Source: an uncultured Lachnospiraceae bacterium
GTDB taxonomy: Bacteria > Bacillota > Clostridia > Lachnospirales > Lachnospiraceae
NCBI GenBank assembly: GCA_910576815.1
Contig: CAJTKA010000013.1
Location: forward strand, 15,678 to 79,677
Reading direction: 5' to 3'
DNA length: 64,000 bases
How positions within the stretch are numbered: position 1 is the stretch's first letter; the number at the start of each line of letters is the position of its first letter. Below the pieces are notes generated by a model that was not told the origin of the DNA, ran no database searches, and was given only the letters and a program-made list of their open reading frames with translations. Shown here piece after piece: positions 34,433 through 42,517 of the stretch. The position numbers and the translations under genes were made by a program.

Positions 34433-34558
34433 TCAGAGCAGTTTACTGCGATGACACGCGTCGAGAATCTCAAATTCTCGACTGCGATCAAGGCATATTT
34501 GAGGCTCTGACTCAAATTGCCGATTGAAAAATAAGGTCATCAGACTTATTTTTCAATC
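34433..34558 (-). ncRNA. Structured element B: three hairpins and a possible pseudoknot at the hydrolase ribosome binding site
   Basis: On the minus strand: hairpin 1, 14 perfect pairs (34558-34545 with 34535-34522), overlapping the stop codon of the SCP2-like gene; hairpin 2, 7 pairs (34517-34511 with 34503-34497) extended by TGCC/GGCA, loop TCAGAGC; hairpin 3, 9 pairs (34482-34474 with 34468-34460), loop TTGAG. GCTCTGA at 34439-34433 follows, next to GGGAGG. The whole seven-base loop of hairpin 2 complements it. Confidence 0.75.
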
Positions 34559-34948
34559 TTCAGCTTTCCCTCTTTTCGTTGCCTTTTTTATTTCTTTGGC
34601 TTCCTTTTTCACCTGCTTCTGTTTTGCCTCAATGATCTCTTTTAAGCGCAGTGCTTTCTCGATACTGCCCTCCACTTTAAGCTTCTGTGTGGTAAAGGCC
34701 CACACGGGATCCATCTCTCCCTCCGCGATTTTTACAAGTACTTCCGGCGCGCAGATGAATCTCGCATCCCTGTCATAATACTCATAGGGCTCCACAAAAA
34801 GCTCACCATCCTTTACTTCCACGTAGAAAGAACCGCCCGCCTCCTCGTCCTCGATATCAAACTCAAAAGCCAGATGCTCATGAATGTCGCTCACATCCGC
34901 TCCCATAAATCTTCCCTTAATGTCATAAAAAAAGTCTGCGTAAGTCAT
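34553..34948 (-). CDS. SCP2-like lipid-binding protein
   Basis: The product has 131 residues. The SCP2 sterol-carrier fold is suggested by HLAFEFDIEDEEAGGSFYVEV, then ELFVEPYEYYDRDARFICAPEVLVKIAEGEMDP (both cited in part) and the typical AFTTQKLKVEGSIEKAL block. The C-terminus is a Lys/Glu-rich helix. SCP2 proteins bind acyl chains or other lipids in a hydrophobic tunnel, consistent with an acyl-modifying cluster. It is the first gene of the operon. GGAGGAG precedes the start. Its stop codon lies inside hairpin 1 of element B. Confidence 0.82.
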   Translation of the reverse strand: MTYADFFYDIKGRFMGADVSDIHEHLAFEFDIEDEEAGGSFYVEVKDGELFVEPYEYYDRDARFICAPEVLVKIAEGEMDPVWAFTTQKLKVEGSIEKALRLKEIIEAKQKQVKKEAKEIKKATKRGKAED

Positions 34949-35010
34949 GATTTTCCTTCTCCTCCTCCCGGAAACCGCCGCTCCCGTCTTCTTTCATTAT
35001 TTTCTTCATT

Positions 35011-35083
35011 TCTGCGCATGACCGAGTATATGGCAAGCAACGCGCAGACATAAATCTTGCGATTGAAAATTTAATTTTCAATC
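35011..35083 (-). ncRNA. Shorter relative of elements A and B in the operon leader (element C)
   Basis: On the minus strand: GATTGAAAA/TTTTCAATC hairpin (35083-35061), followed at once by GCAAG/CTTGC (35060-35056 with 35037-35033). Its loop contains TCTGCGC (35048-35042), and GCGCAGA follows at 35017-35011. Hairpin 3 is absent and the complementary heptamer is not next to a Shine-Dalgarno, so this is a weaker match. Confidence 0.45.
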
Positions 35084-35113
35084 TGTCGACCACCAGTCGA
35101 TTTTGTTTCACTA

Positions 35114-35143
35114 ACAATACCACATCTTTCGACCGTCGGTCAA
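35114..35143 (-). promoter_or_regulatory. Promoter and TetR-type operator of the acyl cluster
   Basis: On the minus strand TTGACC, 18 bases, TATTGT. GACCGTCGGTC (35131-35141) is an 11-base palindrome lying across the -35 element, a fitting operator for the divergent TetR-family gene. The stretch 34949-35289 (341 bases) otherwise holds a leader of about 150 bases with element C and the short 5' region of the regulator. Confidence 0.68.
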
Positions 35144-35289
35144 TATTTTTCATAAAGGTTTCTAAAAAAATACATTTAACGATTGTCCGCAGCGATATTC
35201 TGTGTTAAACTCATCGCGAAGGCAATGCGCAGTGCTGAAGGTTTTCCGAATGCGCGCTGCGAATAACCCCCACCGGAAAGGCGCACATC

Positions 35290-35913
35290 ATGGCAGACAC
35301 ACAAAAATATGACAGAATCTTAAACGCGCTCCAGCAGCTTATGGTAGACAAAAGCATATCGAACATCTCCGTGAGCGACATTGCCGCCAAAGCCGGCATC
35401 GGCAAGGGCAGCATCTATTACTATTTTCCCTCAAAGGAGGCTATTCTAGACGCGCTGATCAGACGAAATTATGAAGCGCCCTTACAGACTGCAAAGAATC
35501 TGGCGGATCAGACGGACATCCCGCCTTTTACGCGGATGGCCATGCTGTTTCAGGCATGCCGCAGTTCCGCAGCCGCATTCCTAAATCAGGGCAGCGAAAA
35601 GAGCCGGACCATCACCATTCAGGAGTCCGCCTATCTGCACCAAAAATATTTGAATTATTTAATTTCTGAATTAAAGCCGAACCTGGCCAAGATCATCAGA
35701 CAGGGCATTGCCGCCGGAGAGATCCACTTCGACTATCCGGAAGCGCTGGCGGAGATCGTGCTGATCGTCCTTGGCGTCAAGCTGAACAACACCTTTCTCT
35801 CCACCACACCGGAAGACTGTGAATATACGATACGGGGGCTGATTTCCCTGCTCGAACAGGGGACGGGAGTCGCGGAGGGCACCCTGAACTATTTAAGTGC
35901 GATCGAACCGTAG
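35290..35913 (+). CDS. TetR/AcrR-family regulator of the acyl cluster
   Basis: The product has 207 residues. The N-terminal helix-turn-helix is clear (ILNALQQLMVDKSISNISVSDIAAKAGIGKGSIYYYFPSKEAILDAL, cited in part). The C-terminal ligand domain has several aromatic and hydrophobic helices and a C-terminal glycine-rich end. It is divergent from the SCP2-led operon, with a palindrome over that operon's -35 region, so local repression relieved by a lipid-like ligand is inferred. GGAAAGG precedes the start. Confidence 0.9.
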   Translation: MADTQKYDRILNALQQLMVDKSISNISVSDIAAKAGIGKGSIYYYFPSKEAILDALIRRNYEAPLQTAKNLADQTDIPPFTRMAMLFQACRSSAAAFLNQGSEKSRTITIQESAYLHQKYLNYLISELKPNLAKIIRQGIAAGEIHFDYPEALAEIVLIVLGVKLNNTFLSTTPEDCEYTIRGLISLLEQGTGVAEGTLNYLSAIEP

Positions 35914-35956
35914 ACAACCGGCCCGCTATCGGGCGCAAAGCGCCTCGCAAAACGTA

Positions 35957-37354
35957 TCAGGAAGGCTGCCCCGCAGGCCCACTTATCTCCATCGGATAAT
36001 CCCCGTCAAAGCAGGCCTTGCATAGAGGCAAACCTCCCGCCATCTCCGACAGATCTTCCTTTCGCAAATACCCCAGAGAGTCCGCGCCAATCATCTCACA
36101 AATTGCCTCCTCGCTGTGGTTCGCTGCAATGAGCTGGGAATTGGAGGGCACGTCGGTGCCGAAATAACAGGGATGTAAGAAAGGAGGCGAACTGATTCTC
36201 ACATGCACCGCCTTCGCTCCCGCTTCCTTCAACATACGGATGAGGTTAGCCATGGTGGTTCCGCGCACAATGGAGTCATCCACCAACACGATCCTCTTAT
36301 CTTTAACCGCCGATTCCAGCACGCTCAGTTTCATGCGGACGGCGGATTCCCGCTCTTTCTGAGTCGGTTTGATAAAGGTCCTGCCAATGTAACCGTTCTT
36401 ATAGAAAGCCGGTCCAAACGGCACCCCGCTCTCCTGCGCATAGCCCTGCGCCGCGGGAAGCCCCGATTCCGGCACGCCTGTCACCAGATCTGCCTCCACA
36501 GGATAGGTCTTTGCCAGCATTTTCCCAGCCTTTATTCTGGCGTCATACACCCGCACCCCGTCCATCGTGCTGTCCAGTCTGGCAAAGTAGATATATTCAA
36601 AAATGCAGTGCGCGCAGCGGTCCGCCTTCGGCAGCATCTGCGAGCTGATCGTTTCCCCTGAGATCGTGACCACTTCTCCCGGCAGGATATCCCGCACAAA
36701 CGCCGCACCAATGGCGGTGAGCGCACAGGACTCCGAGGCCAGCACATAAGTCTGCTCCCGTTTCCCCAGGCACAGAGGCTTTAAGCCGTAAGGGTCTCTT
36801 ACGCCGATCAGCTTCCGCGGGCTCATAATGACCAGCGCGTAGCCTCCCTTGATCTTTAGCGCCGTCTTATAGACCGCCTCCTCCACCGTCGCCGAATGCA
36901 CCCGCTCCCTCGCGATGTGAAAGGCGATCACCTCCGAGTCCGTTGTCGTGTGAAAGATTGCTCCGCTCTGGATCAGTTCCCACTTGAGTTCCGGGGTGTT
37001 GATCAGATTGCCGTTGTGCGCCAGAGCCAGCGTCCCTTTGATATAGGAAAGCACCAAAGGCTGGGCATTCTCCGCCACGGACGCCCCGGTCGTCGAATAA
37101 CGCACGTGTCCCAGACCGATATTCCCGTCCATCTTCTCTAACACTTCTTTCGTGAGTACCTCGCTCACCAGTCCCAAATCTTTCTGAAAACAAACATTGC
37201 CCCGCTCCCTGTCAGTCCGTGAGACAGCCATCCCGCAGGCCTCCTGCCCTCTGTGCTGCAAGGCCGTGAGGCCATAGTAGAGAGAGGGCGCTACATTCTC
37301 CCCCTCCGGGCCATACATACCGACAACGCCGCAGGCTTCCTTGATCTTAGCCAT
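35957..37354 (-). CDS. purF: Amidophosphoribosyltransferase
   Basis: The product has 465 residues from the ATG at 37354 (GGAGG upstream). The first committed step of purine synthesis makes 5-phosphoribosylamine from PRPP and glutamine. The glutaminase cysteine is Cys8 after a short propeptide-like leader (MAKIKEACGVVG). RYSTTG and LAHNGNLIN form the glutaminase site, and IVLVDDSIVRGTT is the PRPP loop. Cysteines in DRCAHC, HPCYFG and LCKACF match the [4Fe-4S] ligands of the Bacillus-type enzyme. It stands alone here, without other pur genes, and converges on the TetR gene. Confidence 0.95.
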   Translation of the reverse strand: MAKIKEACGVVGMYGPEGENVAPSLYYGLTALQHRGQEACGMAVSRTDRERGNVCFQKDLGLVSEVLTKEVLEKMDGNIGLGHVRYSTTGASVAENAQPLVLSYIKGTLALAHNGNLINTPELKWELIQSGAIFHTTTDSEVIAFHIARERVHSATVEEAVYKTALKIKGGYALVIMSPRKLIGVRDPYGLKPLCLGKREQTYVLASESCALTAIGAAFVRDILPGEVVTISGETISSQMLPKADRCAHCIFEYIYFARLDSTMDGVRVYDARIKAGKMLAKTYPVEADLVTGVPESGLPAAQGYAQESGVPFGPAFYKNGYIGRTFIKPTQKERESAVRMKLSVLESAVKDKRIVLVDDSIVRGTTMANLIRMLKEAGAKAVHVRISSPPFLHPCYFGTDVPSNSQLIAANHSEEAICEMIGADSLGYLRKEDLSEMAGGLPLCKACFDGDYPMEISGPAGQPS

Positions 37355-37461
37355 GTCATATCCTCCAAAAAAAGAATAAGACAAAGAAATCCTTTCAGAC
37401 TTCTTTGTCCCAACGTCATTATTCTACCACAGGTCATTTCATTTTTCTACTATTTCTTTTT

Positions 37462-38325
37462 TTAATGATTGCGCTTCCGATATTCCTTCGGGGAGCAGCC
37501 CACCTTTTTCAAAAACTGCCTGTTGAAATTAGAAAGGTTACTGTAGCCACAGGCAAAGGCGATATCCGCGATCTGTTCGGAACCGTCACAGAGCGCTTCG
37601 CAGGCCGCCCGAATGCGGAGCTGAGAGAGATGCTCGATAGCACCGATCCCCACAGCCTTCCGAAAACATCTCATAAAATGACTGCGGCTCAAATGCGAAA
37701 GAGCCGCCAGACGCTCGACCGTGATCTCCTCCCGAAAATGCGCCGCCATATATTCTAAGGCCGGACGGACCGCCTCGCTCTCCTCCGCCTCCTCCTGTAA
37801 GAGAAGACCGCCCTTTTCCTCCAAGAGCCAAAAGAAGCGCAGCAGTTCACTCTTTAAGAGCAGATCCATTCTGGCGCTGTTTTTCTGCACACAGACAAAA
37901 ATCTGCTCCGCCGCCGCCTTCAGCTCCCCGTAGGCTTCATCTTCCTCACGGATACAGACATTGAGCTGCGCATGTCCTTTGATGATGGGACGAATACACT
38001 CATTGGTACAGCGGTCGCCGCTGCCCGCTCCCAAAAAGACGGGACTGAACACCAGCGCGTCGTAAAGGAGTTCCTCCCCTTCTCCGGGGTAGGTTGCATG
38101 AAGCATATTCGGGGGCACCAGCAAAAGCTCGCCTGCCTTCGCCTCCCATTTGCGGCCGCCGCACCAAAATTCTCCCCGTCCCTGTCTCACATAGATCAGT
38201 TCAAATTCCCCGTGCCAGTGCATGGGAACATTCATGTACGCCTCCGGCATATGACATTCGTAATGGCTGTAAGGGATCCAGGTGGTGCTGTGCTGTCGTT
38301 TTTCCCTCGTTTCCTTATTTGGCAT
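37462..38325 (-). CDS. AraC-family regulator
   Basis: The product has 287 residues. The N-terminal cupin-like sensor contains PMHWHGEFELIYVRQG and the WCGGRKWEAKAGELLLVPPN block. The C-terminal double helix-turn-helix has ITVERLAALSHLSRSHFMRCF and IADIAFACGYSNLSNFNRQF (cited in part). Divergent from the GH31 gene, it is likely its sugar-responsive activator. GGGGAGG precedes the start. Confidence 0.92.
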   Translation of the reverse strand: MPNKETREKRQHSTTWIPYSHYECHMPEAYMNVPMHWHGEFELIYVRQGRGEFWCGGRKWEAKAGELLLVPPNMLHATYPGEGEELLYDALVFSPVFLGAGSGDRCTNECIRPIIKGHAQLNVCIREEDEAYGELKAAAEQIFVCVQKNSARMDLLLKSELLRFFWLLEEKGGLLLQEEAEESEAVRPALEYMAAHFREEITVERLAALSHLSRSHFMRCFRKAVGIGAIEHLSQLRIRAACEALCDGSEQIADIAFACGYSNLSNFNRQFLKKVGCSPKEYRKRNH

Positions 38326-38400
38326 CCCGCTTCCTCCCCTCTCTTTCTTATCCGCACGGATGCAACTGCTTCCAATGATCCACAGATCTCCATATGTGAT

Positions 38401-38467
38401 ACAATAGTATTATTATAGAGTAGGATTCACATAGAAATATTGGTTCTGTAATAGTATTATACTATTA
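38401..38467. promoter_or_regulatory. Operator region between the AraC and GH31 genes
   Basis: A 19-base palindrome, TAATAGTAT-T-ATACTATTA, lies at 38449-38467. A further copy of its half (AATAGTATTAT) lies at 38403-38413. A TATACT -10 candidate for the GH31 gene overlaps the end of the palindrome. Half sites about 47 bases apart on a divergent region fit AraC-type control. Confidence 0.6.
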
Positions 38468-38543
38468 TACTCTTTCCATTTCAATGGAACAGGGGGAAAC
38501 AAAATTAAAGACAGAAGCATAACGCTTCGGAACGGGGGTATCT

Positions 38544-40568
38544 ATGCAGTTTGTAAAAGACGGCGGCGCACTGGTATGCCGCCACGCGGGGGAAACCTTA
38601 CGCATTGAGGCTTGGGGACAGGACGCCTTTCGGGTACGTGCTTCCATGGCCGCCCGGTTTACGGGAAACGACTGGGCATTGACTGAAAAGGTTGATTCTT
38701 CAAATGCACAAATCACCATTGCCGAGGAAGATCACTGGGTAGGCGACGGCACCATCGACAAACGACCTATCGCCACCATCGTAAACGGCAGACTGAAAGC
38801 AGTGGTCAATTTCGCAGGCGTTCTCTCCTTCTATCGGGACGACGCCCTGATCTTACGGGAGTATTTCAGAGCCTACGACGGCACCCTCTCAAAAGAGAGC
38901 CGCTGTCTGAAACTTGTGAACCGGGAATGGAAGGGCGTAATCGGCGGCAGCGAATACTCCTTAAATATGAAATTCGAGAGCAATAAGGGCGAAAAAATCT
39001 TCGGTATGGGACAGTACCAGCAGGATCTGATGGACTTAAAGGGCTGCGTTTTAGAGCTGGCACAGCGCAACTCCCAAATCTCCGTGCCCTTCGCCGTCTC
39101 CTCTCTGGGCTACGGTTTCCTCTGGAATAACCCGGCTGTGGGCCGCGTAACCTTCGGCACGAACTACACCGAATGGATCGCAAGAGCAACAAAGGAAATG
39201 GACTACTGGATCACGGCAGCGGACACTCCGAAGCAGATCCTGACAAACTACACAGCTGTAACGGGACGCGCGGAAATGTTCCCCGAAAACCTGATGGGCT
39301 TATGGCAGTGTAAGCTGCGCTATCGCACGCAGGACGAGGTTCTGAGCGTAGCCCGCCAGTATCAGAAGGAAGGCATCAAGATCGACCAGATCGTCATCGA
39401 CTTCTTCCACTGGACTGTACAGGGCGACTGGAAATTCGACAAGACCTATTGGCCCGATCCCAAGGCGATGGTGGACGAGCTTCACTCCATGGGCATCAAG
39501 GTCATCGTCTCCGTTTGGCCCTCCGTTGACCGCAAGAGCGAGAACTTCGGCCCCATGATGGAGCGCGGCCTCCTCATCCGCACCGAGCGCGGCGCGGCGC
39601 AGACCTACGACTACCAGGGCGACTGTGTGGAGATCGATCCCTTCAATCCCGAAACCAGAGAATATGTCTGGGATATCTGCAAGAAGAACTACTTCGACTA
39701 TGGCATCGACGCCTTCTGGCTGGACAACTCCGAGCCCGACTACGGCGTATATGATTTTGAAAACTATCGCTACTGTGAAGGCCCCGCACTTGCCGTGAGC
39801 AACCTTTACCCGCAGCTTTACAGCCGCGCCTTTTACGACGGCATGAAAAAGGAGAACAAAGGCGACGTGGTCAACCTTCTGCGCTGCGCGTGGGCGGGTT
39901 CCCAGAAGTACGGCAATGTGGTATGGTCAGGCGACGTGCCCAGCACCTTCGAGGCCTTTGCCGACCAGATCCAGTGCGGCATAAACATGGGACTTGCAGG
40001 CATTCCCTGGTGGACCACGGACATCGGCGGTTTCATGACGGACGATGTGAACGACGAGGATTTCAGACAGCTTTTGATCCGCTGGTATCAGTTTGCGGTC
40101 TACTCTCCCGTTCTGCGTATGCACGGAGACAGAGGCCCATACAACATCCCGCCGCTTGATACACGCGACTGGGGCGGCGGTTATCTGCACACCGGCCAGC
40201 CGAATGAGCTTTGGAGCTATGGTGAGGACAACTACGCTATCATGAAGGACTACTACAACGTCCGTATCGCCATGCACGACTATATCAAGGGACTGTATCA
40301 GGAAGCCCATGAAAACGGCTCTCCTCTGCTGCGGGCCATGTTCTACGAGTTCCCGGAGGACGAGACCTGCTGGACGCTGCAAGATCAGTATATGTTCGGT
40401 GACAAGTATCTGGTGGCTCCCATCCTGCACTTGAACGAGTGGAAGCGCGATGTCTATCTTCCCGCGGGAAGCTGGAAACTGACCTCCACAGGTGAAATTT
40501 TTGAGGGCGGATGTACCGTAAACGTAGACTGCCCGATCACCTATATGCCGGTATTTGAAAAGCAGTAA
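38544..40568 (+). CDS. Glycoside hydrolase family 31 enzyme (alpha-glucosidase/alpha-xylosidase type)
   Basis: The product has 674 residues with no signal peptide, hence cytoplasmic. An N-terminal beta domain (1-240) precedes the (beta/alpha)8 barrel. The GH31 signature AFWLDNSEPD puts the nucleophile at Asp394, and the acid/base region follows in GGFMTDD / MRMHGDRGP. The protein resembles YicI-like alpha-xylosidases, with a C-terminal domain ending CPITYMPVFEK. It would release alpha-linked xylose or glucose from imported oligosaccharides. No transporter lies beside it. GGGGG lies upstream of the start. Confidence 0.9.
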   Translation: MQFVKDGGALVCRHAGETLRIEAWGQDAFRVRASMAARFTGNDWALTEKVDSSNAQITIAEEDHWVGDGTIDKRPIATIVNGRLKAVVNFAGVLSFYRDDALILREYFRAYDGTLSKESRCLKLVNREWKGVIGGSEYSLNMKFESNKGEKIFGMGQYQQDLMDLKGCVLELAQRNSQISVPFAVSSLGYGFLWNNPAVGRVTFGTNYTEWIARATKEMDYWITAADTPKQILTNYTAVTGRAEMFPENLMGLWQCKLRYRTQDEVLSVARQYQKEGIKIDQIVIDFFHWTVQGDWKFDKTYWPDPKAMVDELHSMGIKVIVSVWPSVDRKSENFGPMMERGLLIRTERGAAQTYDYQGDCVEIDPFNPETREYVWDICKKNYFDYGIDAFWLDNSEPDYGVYDFENYRYCEGPALAVSNLYPQLYSRAFYDGMKKENKGDVVNLLRCAWAGSQKYGNVVWSGDVPSTFEAFADQIQCGINMGLAGIPWWTTDIGGFMTDDVNDEDFRQLLIRWYQFAVYSPVLRMHGDRGPYNIPPLDTRDWGGGYLHTGQPNELWSYGEDNYAIMKDYYNVRIAMHDYIKGLYQEAHENGSPLLRAMFYEFPEDETCWTLQDQYMFGDKYLVAPILHLNEWKRDVYLPAGSWKLTSTGEIFEGGCTVNVDCPITYMPVFEKQ

Positions 40569-40574
40569 ATAAAT

Positions 40575-40596
40575 GAGGGCGGCACCTGCCGCCCTC
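40575..40596. terminator. Bidirectional hairpin between GH31 and the small CxxC gene
   Basis: GAGGGCGGCA pairs perfectly with TGCCGCCCTC (10 bp). The minus-strand continuation ATTTATTTA is U-rich; the plus side is poorer. It lies between two convergent stop codons at 40568 and 40599. Confidence 0.75.
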
Positions 40597-40598
40597 CC

Positions 40599-40817
40599 TC
40601 AATATTCTTTCGTGATTTCCTCCTCGATCCCGTACTGTTTTCTGAAAGCAAAGAGATCCTCCGCACCCCGGATCAGCATGACCTCCTCAAACTTCCCCGT
40701 CTGCAGATTCTTAAATCCCGCCACCTGCTCGCCGTTGCAGATACTGCATTTTATGATCGGTTTACAGGACTCTTTGTCATAGGCGGCCGTCGGCGCTGCC
40801 GCTTTCTTTTTGAACAT
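40599..40817 (-). CDS. Small CxxC protein
   Basis: The protein has 72 residues from the ATG at 40817 (GGAG upstream). A Lys/Ala-rich N-terminus is followed by IKCSICNGEQVAGF with a single CxxC and then GKFEEVMLIRGAEDLFAFRKQYGIE. One CxxC alone would need a dimer to form a zinc or redox site. The gene follows the FapA-like gene by 19 bases and probably shares its transcript. Function unknown. Confidence 0.72.
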   Translation of the reverse strand: MFKKKAAAPTAAYDKESCKPIIKCSICNGEQVAGFKNLQTGKFEEVMLIRGAEDLFAFRKQYGIEEEITKEY

Positions 40818-40836
40818 CCAAACACTCCTGCCTTTC

Positions 40837-42414
40837 TCACTGCTTATTGGAAATGATGCGAATCTCATTCCTGCCCTTCGTATAGGACACGTCACGATAC
40901 TCCGAATGCAGCATCTCACGCACGCCGTTTATCACGATCACGCATCCCACGTTGGAAAGCCCGCTTACCACGATTTTTCCGTCAGCGGAACGCCGATTGA
41001 TGTCTATCAGTTCCTCCCGCCTTTTGGTGATTTCCTGCAGCTTCAGCTGAAAATTGATCTTCCTGCGCATCTGCTCCGCCTTCTGCTCATTCAATCCGGG
41101 CGTGCCAGGCTGATTTTTCATCTGATAGTCGATTCGGTCCAGATTGCGAATGGCATCTGTCATATTTTCTTCATACTCTTCCGTCAGGCGGTCGATCTCA
41201 CTCATCTTGGTCTTAAATTCACAGTCCAGACCAATGACTAACAAGGTCTCGACCCCCGCACGGTTTCCAATCGAAGCGGCTGAGATTTCCTCCACCGCCG
41301 TAGTCCTGCCGCCGATAATACTTCCCCGATTGCCAATGACCTTCACCGTGTGACCTGACTCCACCTCACAGTTTAAGAGCGCTCCCGTATTGACTTCCAT
41401 CCCCGCATACACCTGTGTCTGCTCAATAAAGCGAGCCATAACACTCCCTCCGGCACGAATCGTGCCGTTTCCCGAGCCCTGCATCCCGTTCTTTAAGATA
41501 ACATCCTTTCCGGCAATGATATTGGCAGTCTCCACATGCCCGTTGATCGTAATATTCCCCGTCGTCTTCACCGTTACTCCCGCAAAGACATTTCCCTGAA
41601 TCAGCACATCTCCATGAAAATCCAAACTGCCGGTGGCAGCGTCCAGATTGCCCTCCAGCACGTAGATCGGCGTCACGGTAAGCAACTTTCCATTCAACGT
41701 GACATTCCCCTCCACGTCCGCATAATATTTACAGCCTTCCTCATCCATGCTGCAGCGTTTACACTGCAAGGGCTGCAGCCCCTTGCCCTCGTATGCGCCA
41801 ATGTCATTCCCTCTGATATCCTTACCGTACACCGCCGGGATCGGCGGATGATAGGTGACAAGAGTCTCCCCCGCCCTCACAAGTTCTATCTTTCCCAGCA
41901 CATTATAGTCAACGGAACCATCCGGCAGTATAATGGGCTCCGTCTCGGGTTGGGTATTAAAATGATATTCAAAATAGCCGTCACGCCCATCCTTTGCGGC
42001 AATCCCCGTCGCAATCAGCGTCTCCTCATAATTCTGCTTCCCCTCCGCGATCTCAGAAAGCGCCTTCTCGCGGATACCGGAAACAATGCCGTTTTCCTTC
42101 AATACTTCCTGAAGCTCCTCCAACGAAAAACGCCGATAAACAGTGATCAGCGCCTCCATGTAGGTCTGCCCGATCCGCAAAAGATAATCCGCCCCATTTA
42201 TGATGATCGGATTTCCCAAAAACACCCTCTCCGGAGCATCGTCGGATGTTTCCTTCTCCTCCTTTTGAGACAGGCGGCTGCCTTTCGCTTTGGAAGGATA
42301 TCGTTCCTCCGGTGAGAGGAACATGGTTTTCTTCTGTTCACTCCCGATTTCTTTCTGCAGCTCTTTCTTCATTTCCCTTTTATTTTCTTTTCCTGCCTGT
42401 CTGAACAATCCCAT
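40837..42414 (-). CDS. FapA family (DUF342) protein
   Basis: The product has 525 residues. After a basic N-terminal leader comes a DUF342 region: DGYFEYHFN, DYNVLGKIELVRAGETLV, PPIPAVYGKDIRGNDIG, then a right-handed beta-helix type section (GDVLIQGNVFAGVTVKTTGNITINGHVET, cited in part) and a C-terminal coiled coil before a last beta segment. Family members (FapA) are linked to polymer-binding or motility functions and their mechanism is unclear. A well-formed promoter precedes it. Confidence 0.85.
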   Translation of the reverse strand: MGLFRQAGKENKREMKKELQKEIGSEQKKTMFLSPEERYPSKAKGSRLSQKEEKETSDDAPERVFLGNPIIINGADYLLRIGQTYMEALITVYRRFSLEELQEVLKENGIVSGIREKALSEIAEGKQNYEETLIATGIAAKDGRDGYFEYHFNTQPETEPIILPDGSVDYNVLGKIELVRAGETLVTYHPPIPAVYGKDIRGNDIGAYEGKGLQPLQCKRCSMDEEGCKYYADVEGNVTLNGKLLTVTPIYVLEGNLDAATGSLDFHGDVLIQGNVFAGVTVKTTGNITINGHVETANIIAGKDVILKNGMQGSGNGTIRAGGSVMARFIEQTQVYAGMEVNTGALLNCEVESGHTVKVIGNRGSIIGGRTTAVEEISAASIGNRAGVETLLVIGLDCEFKTKMSEIDRLTEEYEENMTDAIRNLDRIDYQMKNQPGTPGLNEQKAEQMRRKINFQLKLQEITKRREELIDINRRSADGKIVVSGLSNVGCVIVINGVREMLHSEYRDVSYTKGRNEIRIISNKQ

Positions 42415-42461
42415 AGCCGGTCTCCTGATGGCGTTACTTCCCGTAACATTTCCTTTCTTTC

Positions 42462-42490
42462 ACTATACCTGAATCACGGTCTGCTTACAA
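42462..42490 (-). promoter_or_regulatory. Promoter of the FapA-like gene
   Basis: On the minus strand TTGTAA, 17 bases, TATAGT, about 50 bases before the start at 42414. Confidence 0.7.
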
Positions 42491-42517
42491 GTCCCTTGTC
42501 CGATGAAAGCAGACAAA

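Noticed and set aside
34923..35153. 76-residue minus-strand frame in the acyl-cluster leader
   Set aside because: It begins upstream of the predicted promoter start, spans the element C hairpins and has no ribosome binding site; leader RNA is the better reading.
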